Below are positions 42,277 through 51,416 of a stretch of 64,000 nt of DNA, in pieces (the stretch's first letter is position 1; each line of letters begins with the position of its first letter). The notes under the pieces are model-generated. The model had not been told where the DNA came from. It was given only the letters and a program-made list of their open reading frames with translations, and made no database searches. Where the stretch lies: assembly GCF_047263945.1 (NCBI RefSeq), contig NZ_JBLAVB010000002.1:629481-693480 (forward strand), read 5' to 3'. Both the position numbers and the translations under genes were made by a program. The stretch is from Rhodospirillum sp047263945 (lineage in GTDB: Bacteria; Pseudomonadota; Alphaproteobacteria; Rhodospirillales; Rhodospirillaceae).

Positions 42277-42390
42277 AGTGGAATGAGGAAAAGTGGGCAC
42301 CGGTTTTCCGTCCTCATTCTGCTCTCACCATAGGATTTAGATCACGTTTGTGAAGTCAGGTCGAACAGACCTGATTCCATCGTGATCTAA
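42275..42390. repeat. Palindromic mosaic (X module then Y module) inside the gcv operon
   Basis: X: AGAGTGGAATGAGGAAAAG...CCGTCCTCATTCTGCTCT (42275-42325). Y: TTAGATCACG...GTCAGGTC-GAACA-GACCTGA...CGTGATCTAA (42337-42390). The same X-Y order is at 49384-49502. Confidence 0.85.
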
Positions 42391-42494
42391 GGTCCGGTTG
42401 CCCATTTCGGTTCCGATCGGGAGGATCCTTGGATCCCCCGATCGTGTTCACACCAGTCGCACCTTCGACAGCACCTTACGAGCCAGGAACCCCC

Positions 42495-43844
42495 ATGCGT
42501 TATCTGCCCCATTCCGAGGCCGACCGCGCCGCGATGCTGAAGACTATTGGCGTTGCCGCAGTCGATGACCTCTATTGCGACGTTCCCCGCGCCGCCTATA
42601 ACACCGAGGCTTTCGGCGATCTACCCAACCAACTGGGCGAGATGGAGGTGGAGCAACGCCTGAACGCCATGGCCGCCCGCAACATCACGGCGGGATCCGT
42701 GCCGAGCTTCCTGGGCGCTGGTGCCTATCGTCACCATGTCCCTGCAGCCGTAGATTACCTGATCCAGCGGGGGGAGTTCCTCACCTCCTACACCCCCTAT
42801 CAGCCGGAAATCAGCCAGGGAACCCTGCAATACCTGTTCGAGTTCCAGACTCAGGTGGCATTGCTGACCGGCATGGAGGTGGCCAATGCCTCCATGTACG
42901 ACGGTGCCACGTCCTGCGCCGAGGCCGCCTGCATGGCGACCCGGGTCACCCGCCGCAAGTCGGTGATCCTGAGCGGGGGGCTGCACCCCCATTATAAGGC
43001 GGTGACGGAAACCCTGATGCGGACTCTGGGTCTGGAGTACGAGACCCTCGGCCCCGATCCCCTGGGCGTCGAAGATCTGTCCGGTCGCATCGACAAGACC
43101 ACCGCTTGTGTCATCGTTCAGAACCCCGATTTCTTTGGCCGTCCCCGGGATCTGACTGCCCTGGCGGCGACCTGCCACGAGGCGGGGGCTCTGTTGGTGG
43201 TGGCCGTGGCCGAGCCGGTGTCCCTGGGCCTGATGGCCTCTCCGGGCGAGATGGGCGCCGATATCGTCGTTGCCGAGGGGCATGCGCTCGGCTCCGGGAC
43301 CAGTTTCGGCGGTCCAGGCGTGGGCCTGTTCGCCACCCGCGACAAATATCTGCGGCAGATGCCCGGTCGGCTCTGCGGCGAGACCGTGGATGAGGACGGC
43401 AAGCGCGGCTATGTGCTGACTCTGTCGACGCGGGAGCAGCATATCCGCCGGGAAAAGGCCACGTCGAACATCTGCACCAATTCCGGGCTGATCGCGCTGG
43501 CCTTCACCATCCATATGACCATGCTGGGGGAGGAAGGGTTTACCCGTCTGGCCCGGGTCAACCATGCCAATGCGGTGCTGCTGGCCGACAAGCTGGCCGC
43601 CGTTCCGGGCGTCACGGTGGTCAACCGGACCTTTTTCAACGAGTTTTCCCTGAAGCTTTCCAAGCCCGCCGCCGAGGTGGTGGAAGCCCTGGCTGCCAAG
43701 GGGGTCCTGGGTGGGGTGCCCGTTTCGCGCTTCCTGCCGACCTATGAAGAATTGGCGGACCTGCTGCTGGTCACCGCCACGGAAACCAATACGGAGGCCC
43801 AGATGGAGGCTTTCGCTGCGGCCCTGAAAGAGGTGTTGTCATGA
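42495..43844 (+). CDS. gcvPA: Glycine dehydrogenase (decarboxylating) subunit 1
   Basis: N-terminal half of the two-gene P protein. Motifs: MRYLPHSEADRAAML, FLGAGAYRHHVPAAVD, LTSYTPYQPEISQGTLQ, NASMYDGATSCAEA and HALGSGTSFGGPGVGLFA. Together with GcvPB it decarboxylates glycine using PLP. ATG 42495 has AGGA seven bases upstream. 449 residues, normal. It overlaps gcvPB by four bases. Confidence 0.95.
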   Translation: MRYLPHSEADRAAMLKTIGVAAVDDLYCDVPRAAYNTEAFGDLPNQLGEMEVEQRLNAMAARNITAGSVPSFLGAGAYRHHVPAAVDYLIQRGEFLTSYTPYQPEISQGTLQYLFEFQTQVALLTGMEVANASMYDGATSCAEAACMATRVTRRKSVILSGGLHPHYKAVTETLMRTLGLEYETLGPDPLGVEDLSGRIDKTTACVIVQNPDFFGRPRDLTALAATCHEAGALLVVAVAEPVSLGLMASPGEMGADIVVAEGHALGSGTSFGGPGVGLFATRDKYLRQMPGRLCGETVDEDGKRGYVLTLSTREQHIRREKATSNICTNSGLIALAFTIHMTMLGEEGFTRLARVNHANAVLLADKLAAVPGVTVVNRTFFNEFSLKLSKPAAEVVEALAAKGVLGGVPVSRFLPTYEELADLLLVTATETNTEAQMEAFAAALKEVLS

Positions 43845-45358
43845 CCGAGACCTTCTCCGGCAACAAGGGCCTGCGCCTTGAAGAGCCCCTGATTTTCGAA
43901 ATGGACACCCCGGGATCCACGGGTGTGGACGTCGCAGATCCGGCAACCGACGAGCTCCGACTGGGCGGCCTGGAACGGAAAACGGCCATTGGCTTGCCGG
44001 GTCTGTCCGAGCCCCAGGTGATCCGCCATTACACGCGGCTGTCCCAGAAAAATTATAGCATCGACGCCGGGTTCTACCCCCTGGGCTCCTGTACCATGAA
44101 GTATAACCCGCGCCTGAACGAGCGCATGGCCCGCTTGCCCGGCTTCTCCGACATCCATCCGTTCCAGCCGGTCTCCACCGTGCAGGGCGCGCTGGAGCTG
44201 ATCGACACTCTGGCGGATTGGCTGAAAAAGCTGACGGGCATGCCTGCGGTCGCCATGTCCCCCGCTGCGGGCGCCCAAGGCGAGCTCTGCGGTATGCTGG
44301 CTATCCGCGCGGCCTTGGAGGCCCGGGGTGACAAGCGTCCGGTGGTCCTGGTGCCCGAAAGCGCCCATGGCACCAACCCGGCGACGGCTGCGGCTTGCGG
44401 CTACAAGGTGGAAGCCATTCCCGGCGATGCCCGGGGCCGGGTGGACACCAAGGCTTTCAAGGAGCGGTTGGGTCCGGACGTGGCTGCGGTCATGCTGACC
44501 AACCCGAACACCTGTGGGCTGTTCGAGACCGACATCATCGAGTTGTCCAAGGCCATCCACGAGGCCGGTGCTTTCTTCTACATGGACGGGGCGAACTACA
44601 ACGCCATCGTCGGTCGGGTGCGCATCGCCGACCTGGGCGCCGACGCCATGCATATTAACCTGCACAAGACGTTCTCCACTCCCCATGGTGGCGGCGGTCC
44701 CGGTGCCGGTCCCACGGTCCTGTCCGACGCCTTGGCCCCCTTTGCGCCCCTGCCTTATGTGGTCCATGACGATCAGGGGTACCGACTGGTGGAAACGGAC
44801 CTGGACGCCCAGGCGGAGGGCACCCAGCCCTTCGGCAGGTTGAAGGGCTTCCATGGGCAATTTGGCGTCTTCGTCCGCGCGCTCTCCTACATTATGAGCA
44901 TGGGCGCCGACGGTTTGCGGCAGGCCAGTGGCGACGCGGTGCTCAACGCCAACTACCTGTTGGAAACTCTGAAGGACACCCTGACCCCGTCCTTCGAAGG
45001 GCCTTGCATGCATGAGGCTCTGTTCGACGACCGGTTCCTCAAGGACACCGGGGTCAGCACCTTGGACTTCGCCAAAGCGATGATCGACGAGGGGTATCAC
45101 CCCATGACCATGTACTTCCCCCTGGTGGTCCATGGTGCCCTGTTGATGGAACCGACGGAGACGGAGAGCAAGGAAACCCTGGACGTTTATGTGGCAACCC
45201 TGAAGGACCTCGCCCGCCGGGCCAGGGAGAATGGGGCCGAGGCCTTCAAGGCGGCTCCCCAGCTCACTCCGCGCCGTCGTCTGGATGAGACCCAGGCCGC
45301 GCGCAAGCCGGTGCTGCGCTGGAGGCCAGAGGAGCCGGTTCCGGAGGCTGCGGAGTAG
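43841..45358 (+). CDS. gcvPB: Glycine dehydrogenase (decarboxylating) subunit 2
   Basis: PLP-binding half of the P protein. The PLP lysine is in INLHKTFSTPHGGGGPGAGP. Other motifs: FYPLGSCTMKYNPRLNERMA, MSPAAGAQGELCGML, VPESAHGTNPATAAACGY and MLTNPNTCGLFE. 505 residues. The Pro/Arg-rich last 30 residues are a variable tail. It is the last gene of the operon; a terminator follows at 45410. Confidence 0.96.
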   Translation: MTETFSGNKGLRLEEPLIFEMDTPGSTGVDVADPATDELRLGGLERKTAIGLPGLSEPQVIRHYTRLSQKNYSIDAGFYPLGSCTMKYNPRLNERMARLPGFSDIHPFQPVSTVQGALELIDTLADWLKKLTGMPAVAMSPAAGAQGELCGMLAIRAALEARGDKRPVVLVPESAHGTNPATAAACGYKVEAIPGDARGRVDTKAFKERLGPDVAAVMLTNPNTCGLFETDIIELSKAIHEAGAFFYMDGANYNAIVGRVRIADLGADAMHINLHKTFSTPHGGGGPGAGPTVLSDALAPFAPLPYVVHDDQGYRLVETDLDAQAEGTQPFGRLKGFHGQFGVFVRALSYIMSMGADGLRQASGDAVLNANYLLETLKDTLTPSFEGPCMHEALFDDRFLKDTGVSTLDFAKAMIDEGYHPMTMYFPLVVHGALLMEPTETESKETLDVYVATLKDLARRARENGAEAFKAAPQLTPRRRLDETQAARKPVLRWRPEEPVPEAAE

Positions 45359-45409
45359 GCGCTCGGCCCTAATCCTCTGGCGCCGCGTTTATGGGGCCGG
45401 ACCCATCGA

Positions 45410-45450
45410 AAAACTCCCAGTGGCAGGCATCCCACTGGGAGTTTTATTTT
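45410..45450 (+). terminator. Intrinsic terminator of the gcv operon
   Basis: AAAACTCCCAGTGG pairs with CCACTGGGAGTTTT (14 bp, 8-base loop), followed by ATTTT. Confidence 0.93.
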
Positions 45451-45726
45451 GCAGGTGATGGCGTCGTAAGTCGCGATTGAGGTTTGCATATTGAGAAGGA
45501 TTGACGAAGGGGCCGGGTTGGGCGCTCTGGGATACAACGAACCAAGGCTCATCGCTTTTCCAGGATAAGTTGTTTTATGCCAGTGTGTTAGCCCTCCCTA
45601 TGGATAGGGTCTGCGGCCTGGTCCACGCACTGCATTGTCGTGGCGCGTTATTTGCTCTGTCGTAAACGCTTGGGTTGCCTTGGCGATCCGGTATTGGTCA
45701 AAGCGCCATGGACAGGAGAATGCGCA

Positions 45727-47461
45727 ATGTTTGGACAGGTGAAGATTTCCACGCGGATTTATGGAATTGCCGGCGTCCTGTTGATGGTTGGTGCAGCTAT
45801 TGGTGGAGTCGGATATGTCAAAATGAACTCCATAGGTGTCGAAGTGGCTGAAATCGCCGAGCAGGATATTCCCCTGGATGCGGTGGTGACCAAGATTACG
45901 ACCGCCCAATTGCGACAGGCGATTTTGCTGGAAAAAGGCTTGGCCCATTTGATGGCGCAGGACATTGAGACCTTGGGATCCCGGTTCCAGGACCTCGGGC
46001 GGACCGTGGACGAGGAGATCGTTCAGGCAGAACAGCTATTGTCCGAGGCCATTGATCGCAGCCGGTCCGAGGAGGGTCGAGCAAAGTTCCAAGGCTTGCT
46101 CGACGTATTGACCTCCATACAGGGTGCTCACCACGACTATGAAACCTATGGAGAGACCGCTTTCGCGGCCCTGGCCCGTGGTGACAAGCAAGGAGGAGGC
46201 CAAACGGGTGATGGTCGCTGCGGAGGAAGAGCAAGGGGCTCTCATCAAAAAGCTGGTCACCACCCAGAGTGATCTGGCAGCCTTCATCAAGGCAGCCGCC
46301 TTCAGGGCCGAGCGGATTGAGGTGCAGGGAGCCTTCCTTCTGATTTTCGTGACCTTGATGGGGTCGCTCATTGGTGCCGTTGCTGCCTGGACGGTGGCGC
46401 GCTCCATCATCAAACCCATCACGCTTCTGACTGGAGACATGGGGGATTTGGCCAAGGACAAGACCGAAAAAGAGATTCCCTTCACCACGCAAGGGGATGA
46501 AATCGGGGCCATGGCCCGCGCCCTGGAGGTGTTCCGCCAGAACGCCATCGAGGTAAAAGCCCTGCGCAGTGCCCAGGACGAAGCGGAGCGCCAGGGGAAA
46601 GCCCAGCGTACGGCCTTGATGCAGCGGGTCGCTGGGGATATCGAAGCGGAAATCGGGCTGGTGGCCCATCGGATGAACGGTCTGTCTGAGGCTGTGAAGT
46701 CCTCCGCAGAGGGTTTGAATAGGGAAGCCCAAAAGGCGTCGGAACAATCGATGAGCGTGTCCTCTGCCTCGGAACAAACCTCGGCCAATGTTCAGACCGT
46801 TGCGACTGCAGTTGAAGAACTGTCCGCTTCCGTCATGGAGATCTCCCGGCAAGTCTCCGTCTCTGCGTCAACGGCCGATCGGGCCATTGAGGAGCTCAAG
46901 GCCACCAACGCCAAGGCCGAAGGGTTGTCGGTCGCAGCGAACAGCGTGGGTGAAGTGGTTGCCTTGATTCAGAACATTGCCAAGCAAACCAATCTGCTTG
47001 CCTTGAACGCGACGATCGAGGCGGCACGCGCAGGAGAAGCCGGGAAAGGATTCGCCATTGTTGCCCATGAGGTGAAGAACCTGGCCAACCAAACCGAGAA
47101 GGCAACCGAATCCATTTCCGAGCAAATGCAGGAGATGCAAGGCGCGACCGGCGGTGTGGTCCAGGCCATTCAGTCGATTGGGAACGTGATTCGAGACTTG
47201 AACATGTCGAGCAATTCCATTGGCGCAGCGATTGAGCAACAGACCGTTGCGACCGGTGAAATCGCCCGCAATATTCAGGAGGCTGCGGCCTCAACACAAT
47301 CGGTCAATACCGCAATTGCCATGGTGGCGCGGGTGGCCGAGGACACGGAGGAGATGGCATCGCGCCTGTTTGCCGCGTCCACGAACATGGAACGGGACAG
47401 TGATGCTTTGAACGATCATGTCTTTGAGCTCGTGGGTCGGGTTCGATCCGCTGCGGCGTAA
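45727..47461 (+). pseudogene. Methyl-accepting chemotaxis protein broken by a frameshift
   Basis: The first frame (45727-46272) encodes an N-terminal membrane helix (IYGIAGVLLMVGAAIGGVGY) and a helical periplasmic sensor, then changes into nonsense after FAALARGDKQ. The second frame, in phase from about 46185 (KEEAKRVMVAAEEEQGAL) to 47461, gives a second membrane helix, a HAMP linker and a full signalling domain with NATIEAARAGEAGKGFAIVA. The joint length, 1735 bases, is one more than a multiple of three, so a single extra base near 46186-46194 (CAAGCAAGGAGGAGG) explains it. AGGAG precedes the ATG. It could be a real mutation or an assembly error. Confidence 0.82.
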
Positions 47462-47494
47462 GGGACGGTGAGGTTGGAGGTCTTCGGTCGGGCC

Positions 47495-47567
47495 TAGAGT
47501 GCTCCGAGGTCTATACAATGAAAGTGAATCGGGGCCAGCTTGACTCAAGGTGATCCAGTTTCACTCT
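47495..47567. repeat. Palindromic mosaic (partial W, then Z module)
   Basis: TAGAGTGCTCCGAGGTCTA, then AAAGTGAATCGGGGCCAGC-TTGACTCAA-GGTGATCCAGTTTCACTCT-like pairing. It matches 49261-49383. It covers the last codons and stop of the DUF938 gene. Confidence 0.7.
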
Positions 47568-48228
47568 CGCTTTTCCGGAAGGTGACTGTCAGGTTGTTGG
47601 AGGGCATCTCGATGGTCTCTTCCAAGATCAAGTCATGGCGGGCTGCTTCCGCGGCCACGGCGTCCAGCGAGCGGATGCCCCAGGCGGGGTTTTGGGAGCG
47701 GAGGGTCTCATCGAAAGCCAGGTTGCTGGGGGCGGTGGGGTGGTCGGCCCTCAGGAAGGGGCCGTAGAGGGCGAGGAGGCCCCCGTGCGGGAGGGTCCTG
47801 CCCGCGCCTGTCATCAAGCCCTCGCAGGCGGCCCAGGGGGCGATGTGGATCATGTTCACGCAAAGGATGGCGTCCGCCCTGGGGAGGGGCCAACTGTCCG
47901 GGGCCGTGGCGTCCAAGGCCTGCGGGGGAGCCAGAGATGCGGCGTCTTCGGGGGGAAGCTCGGAGATCCAGGCTCGGGTGCTGTCCAGGGCGGCCTTATG
48001 GGCGTCGGTCGGGACCCAGCGACGGCCCGGAAGGCGAGGGGCCAGAAAGACGGCATGCTCGCCACTGCCACAGGCGATTTCCAGGATGTCGCCTTCGGGC
48101 AGGACACGGAGAAGGACCTCCAGCAGGGCTTCGCGGTTGCGGGCCGTCGCGGGGGCGTGGCGCTTGTTGTCCGTGCCGGGGGCCTTGTCGGGACTCCAGG
48201 TCTGGGGGGCCGGGGATGAATTGGACAT
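47545..48228 (-). CDS. DUF938 family SAM-dependent methyltransferase-like protein
   Basis: A 227-residue protein with the DUF938 layout: KRHAPATARNREALLEVLLR at the start, a SAM-binding ILEIACGSGEHAVFLA, WVPTDAHKAALDS, and the hallmark ILCVNMIHIAPWAACEGLM. The C-terminus has LRSQNPAWGIRSLDAV. Substrate unknown. The last residues (SESETGSP) are encoded inside a Z palindrome, suggesting that the repeat inserted into the original 3' end and supplied a new stop. It converges on the broken chemoreceptor gene. Confidence 0.88.
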   Translation of the reverse strand: MSNSSPAPQTWSPDKAPGTDNKRHAPATARNREALLEVLLRVLPEGDILEIACGSGEHAVFLAPRLPGRRWVPTDAHKAALDSTRAWISELPPEDAASLAPPQALDATAPDSWPLPRADAILCVNMIHIAPWAACEGLMTGAGRTLPHGGLLALYGPFLRADHPTAPSNLAFDETLRSQNPAWGIRSLDAVAAEAARHDLILEETIEMPSNNLTVTFRKSESETGSP

Positions 48229-48329
48229 GGTTTCTTCCTGATTGGGGCCTGCAGAAGAGCGCTTGGCCTTGATGGTTTCCCTTTTGGGATTTAGGTTTCC
48301 AAGGATCGTATAAACAGGGGACCAACGGA

Positions 48330-48785
48330 ATGTTCGATAAATTGCGCGCCCTGCTGTCCGCAGGCAAGGACGAAGGGAGCGTGGGCCGAGTCGACGCCGT
48401 CAGTCGCGCCGCTGCCTTCCTGATGGTGGAGGCCGGCACCATTGACGGCCACTTCGATCCGGTGGAGCGGGATCGCATTCGTGCCCTGCTGACTCAACGC
48501 TTTTCCCTGAATTCGTCGGTCGTGGAAGAGCTGATCAAGGAAGGCGAAGCCATGCACGAGGATGCCGTGGGGTGGTATAAACAGTCCCGGACTCTCAAGG
48601 ATGCCTTCGACTACGATGAGCGAGTTGATATGATCGAGATGCTTTGGGAAGTGGCCTACGCCGACGGCGTGCTTGACCATTTGGAAGCGAATATGATGCG
48701 TCGAGTGGCGGGGCTGCTCTATGTCGAGGACCATGACAGCAGCGCTGCGCGCAAACGGGCCATGGCTAATTTGGGCCTGGAATGA
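48330..48785 (+). CDS. TerB-family (tellurite resistance TerB-like) protein
   Basis: A 151-residue all-helical soluble protein: AVSRAAAFLMVEAGTIDGHF, DPVERDRIRALL, then MIEMLWEVAYADGVLDHLEA and MRRVAGLLYV. Duplicated DG-x-x-x-x-x-E acidic loops match the TerB/DjlA-N fold. No tellurite genes are nearby, so the name gives only the fold; function unknown. It stands alone between a minus-strand methyltransferase and fdxA. Confidence 0.87.
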   Translation: MFDKLRALLSAGKDEGSVGRVDAVSRAAAFLMVEAGTIDGHFDPVERDRIRALLTQRFSLNSSVVEELIKEGEAMHEDAVGWYKQSRTLKDAFDYDERVDMIEMLWEVAYADGVLDHLEANMMRRVAGLLYVEDHDSSAARKRAMANLGLE

Positions 48786-48924
48786 TATGACCCCCACCCT
48801 GGCCCCTTGTCGCGCCCGGTGGGGAGCCCCCGGGACCGTGGTCGCCGCCGGTGTGAGTCCGAACAGGACCGCAACCTTGGCCATGTATTGAATGAACGTC
48901 GCATGAAAGACGGAGCCCTGCCTC

Positions 48925-49263
48925 ATGCCCTACGTCGTTACTGAAAATTGCATCAAATGCAAATACCAGGATTGTGTTGAAGTTTGCCCCGTGGATTGCT
49001 TCTACGAGGGGGAAAACTTCCTGGTGATCCACCCCGATGAATGCATCGATTGCGGCGTTTGCGAGCCCGAATGCCCGGCCGAAGCGATCCTCCCCGACTC
49101 AGAGCCTCAGGCAGAGGCGTGGTTGGAGACCAACCGCAAATTTGCTGAGACTTGGCCGAACATTACGCGCAAGCGCGATGCTCTGCCCGACGCCGACGAG
49201 TGGAAGGACAAGCCGAACAAGGCGGCGATGTTGAGCGAAAATCCCGGTCAGGGGGACGCTTAG
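48925..49263 (+). CDS. fdxA: Ferredoxin FdxA (7Fe-8S type)
   Basis: Small electron carrier. The cluster ligands are in CIKCKYQDCVEVCPVDCF and CIDCGVCEPECPAEAI. The pattern, with Cys-x7-Cys in the first motif, is that of the one 3Fe-4S plus one 4Fe-4S ferredoxins. The C-terminal helical tail (ETNRKFAETWPNITRKRD) is FdxA-type. 112 residues. Its stop codon is the first three bases of the W repeat. Confidence 0.95.
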   Translation: MPYVVTENCIKCKYQDCVEVCPVDCFYEGENFLVIHPDECIDCGVCEPECPAEAILPDSEPQAEAWLETNRKFAETWPNITRKRDALPDADEWKDKPNKAAMLSENPGQGDA

Positions 49264-49502
49264 AGTATTCCGAGATCAAGTTGGGTCGCTTCGCGACCAA
49301 ACTTGGCCTCGAAGATACTCTAAAACTTATAGAATGAGAGTGAAACGGGGCCAGCTTGACTCAAGCTGATCCCGTTTCACTCTAGAGCGGAATGAGGAAA
49401 CGTGGGTAGCGGTTTTCCGTCCTCATTCCGCTCTAACCATAAGATTTGGATCACGGTTATGAAATCAGGTCGGATAGACCTGATTTCATAACCGTGATCC
49501 AA
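49261..49502. repeat. Four-module palindromic mosaic W-Z-X-Y
   Basis: W 49261-49322 (TAGAGTATTCCGAGATCAAG...CTTGGCCTCGAAGATACTCTA, inner GGTCGC-TTC-GCGACC). Z 49337-49383 (AGAGTGAAACGGG...CCCGTTTCACTCT). X 49384-49434 (AGAGCGGAATGAGG...CCTCATTCCGCTCT). Y 49446-49502 (TTGGATCACGGTTATGAAAT...ACCGTGATCCAA). Each is a near-perfect palindrome. Confidence 0.9.
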
Positions 49503-49534
49503 GAGCGACTCCAAGGAGTCCTGCCGATTCGCGG

Positions 49535-49576
49535 AAAACGTCGCGCCCCAAGGCTTGGGGCGCGACGTTTTATTTG
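49535..49576 (+). terminator. Strong intrinsic terminator downstream of fdxA
   Basis: AAAACGTCGCGCCCCAAG / CTTGGGGCGCGACGTTTT is an 18-bp stem with a one-base centre as written (in practice a short loop), followed by ATTT. It is nearly symmetric, so it may act on both strands. Confidence 0.85.
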
Positions 49577-50203
49577 GGCAATCTGACACAGTCTGGACTT
49601 TGACCTGTCATTTTTCTCCAACATGTGATAGGTATCACAGGTCCGTCGCAAAAAAATCCGCTGACGGATTTCTTTTGTGCCGCTTTGGTTCGATTCGTGT
49701 TCCGAGAGTGAGCGGACGGGGTTCGATCTGATTGCAAACGTGGTGCGTCCGTCGGAAAGGACAGTGGACCGTCCAAGGTCAGGGCGACTCCCCTGGCTTG
49801 GCAGGGACCGACGGTTTGAGTTTTGGAAGGGGACGTCCAGTCCATCACTGGAACCCGTGAATGGGTCTGATCGGTCACGACCGGCGGGTCTCGGGTTTAC
49901 ACTCTGATGAAGCGGTCGGGTCGCTCAGATGACCGCAGCGCTTCGCTCAGGGCATTGTAAGGGTGATGCATGGAAAAAAGAGTCCCCCCTTAATAAGGGC
50001 TTTGCCGTGCTTCAGGGCGCGGAGGGAAAGGACGGGACCCACTACGGGTGATCGGAACGCTGCCCCTCGGGGATCCAGATGGGATCCGCGTGGAACAGAG
50101 TGCCGTCGCCCCGGGTCCAGGGATCCAGGTCGATCACGGACCCAATGCCGCGACGGCGCGGACGATGGGGGGGTCGACCCTTGATGTGGAGAGATAAGAC
50201 AAT
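49577..50203. other. 627-base region without a recognisable gene
   Basis: AAATCCG-CTGA-CGGATTT at 49654-49671 followed by CTTTT is a possible small terminator. Several frames of 60-100 codons exist on both strands, but none has a ribosome binding site plus a plausible protein. The stretch just before carD (49900-50200) probably holds its promoter and leader; no consensus promoter stood out. Confidence 0.5.
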
Positions 50204-50701
50204 ATGTCCAACCAGGTTCAGTACGCTCCCGAAGATTACGTTGTTTACCCGACCCATGGCGTTGGTCAGGTGGTGGCCATTGAGAAGCAGACCATTGGCG
50301 GTCATGATTTGGAGCTTCTGGTCATTTGCTTTGAGCGCGAACGCATGAAGCTGCGGATCCCCATGCCCAAGGTAAAGGGCTCGGGTCTGCGCCGCCTGTC
50401 TACCAAAAAAGTCATGGAAAGCGCCCTTGTGACCCTGCGGGGTAAAGCTCGCGTGAAGCGCACCATGTGGAGTCGCCGCGCCCAGGAATACGAAGCGAAG
50501 ATCAACTCCGGGGATCCGGTGTCCATCGCTGAGGTGGTGCGCGACCTCTACCGGTCCGCGACCCAGCCCGAACAGTCGTACTCCGAACGGCAGATCTACG
50601 AATTGGCCCTGGAGCGACTCACCTGCGAATTGGCTGCGATCGAGGATATCGACGCCATGGCAGCCACTCAGAAGGTTGAGAAGCTGCTGAACGCTGCCTA
50701 A
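50204..50701 (+). CDS. carD: CarD-family transcriptional regulator (CdnL-like)
   Basis: RNA-polymerase-binding protein that stabilises open promoter complexes, important for rRNA transcription. The N-terminal RNAP-interaction (Tudor-like) domain opens YAPEDYVVYPTHGVGQVVAI and includes IGGHDLELLVICFERERMKL and RIPMPKVKGSGLR. A helical C-terminal DNA-binding domain follows (AEVVRDLYRSATQPEQSYSE, then ALERLTCELAAIEDID). 165 residues, normal. In many alphaproteobacteria it is next to fdxA, as here. Confidence 0.94.
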   Translation: MSNQVQYAPEDYVVYPTHGVGQVVAIEKQTIGGHDLELLVICFERERMKLRIPMPKVKGSGLRRLSTKKVMESALVTLRGKARVKRTMWSRRAQEYEAKINSGDPVSIAEVVRDLYRSATQPEQSYSERQIYELALERLTCELAAIEDIDAMAATQKVEKLLNAA

Positions 50702-50794
50702 ACCAGACGGGCGACGCAGTTTTTGGCGACAGTGGATCAAGGTGACCCCTCCAAACAAGCGGTCACCTTGAATCTATGAAAAATCGAACCTATA

Positions 50795-50831
50795 AAAAAA
50801 ATCCCTGGCTCTGAGCCCGGGATTTTTTATT
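50795..50831 (+). terminator. Intrinsic terminator after carD
   Basis: AAAAAATCCC-T-GGCTC-TGA-GCC-C-GGGATTTTTT: a bulged stem with A-run and T-run, usable from both sides. The inverted repeat AAGGTGACC...GGTCACCTT lies just upstream at 50739-50769. Confidence 0.8.
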
Positions 50832-50870
50832 GTCGTGGATCTGAAAGAGCGGAGGTGATGGTGTCGGGCT

Positions 50871-51284
50871 TTATCCCAATGCGGCGCTTTTGCGAACAGT
50901 CAGACCACTTATGGCAATGCGTTCCCGGCGCATATCCTGGCCCAAGTGACGTTTCAAAAGGGTCACGTTCCGCCTGTTGGCCTTGTAGCTAAAGTCGAAG
51001 ATGTCTCCCGCCAAGGGGATGCTTCCGATCAGGGTATCCAGGGCGATGGTCAGGCCCATGCGGCGCAATAGGGCCGACGGGGCTCCCAGGTCCTTGGCGC
51101 TTGCCAGAACATGTAAGGACACCGCAAGACCGATTAGGTCGCCTATGACGGGGATAAGGCCGACCAAGCCGTCCAAGCCGAAGTGGAAGGATGTTCCGGG
51201 GACTCGGAAGCGATCGTCCATCCATCGGGCCAGAGTGTCCAGGCGGTGCAGACGGGCGTCTGTGTCCAAGTCAATGATGCTCAA
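50871..51284 (-). CDS. DUF4112 domain protein
   Basis: A 137-residue small membrane-associated protein. The diagnostic core is LARWMDDRFRVPGTSFHFGL then DGLVGLIPVIGDLIGLAVS, IALDTLIGSIPLAGDIFDFS and YKANRRNVTLLKRHL. Two hydrophobic stretches carry the repeated GxIPxxGD signature. Function unknown. The start is a TTG at 51284 with GGAG eight bases upstream. It is convergent with carD. Confidence 0.87.
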   Translation of the reverse strand: MSIIDLDTDARLHRLDTLARWMDDRFRVPGTSFHFGLDGLVGLIPVIGDLIGLAVSLHVLASAKDLGAPSALLRRMGLTIALDTLIGSIPLAGDIFDFSYKANRRNVTLLKRHLGQDMRRERIAISGLTVRKSAALG

Positions 51285-51349
51285 AGGGCGTCTCCCGGTG
51301 ATTGTCCAGTCTAATCAACGGCTGTGACGCCAAAAGGTTCCCGACAGCC

Positions 51350-51410
51350 ACGGGATACGAGACTGTTTCATGTTTTTTGGGCGATTGCCCAAGTCCCCAT
51401 TTTTTCTAGA
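51350..51410 (-). repeat. Family A fragment, copy A6
   Basis: GGGATACGAGACTGTTTCAT, then GTTTTTTGGGCGATTGCCCA and AGTCCCCATTTTTT: only one half of the element, next to a W palindrome. Confidence 0.65.
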
Positions 51411-51416
51411 GTGCCT

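Noticed and set aside
49677..49907. Small plus-strand ORF between fdxA and carD
   Set aside because: No ribosome binding site, unusual composition and no recognisable motif; probably spacer.
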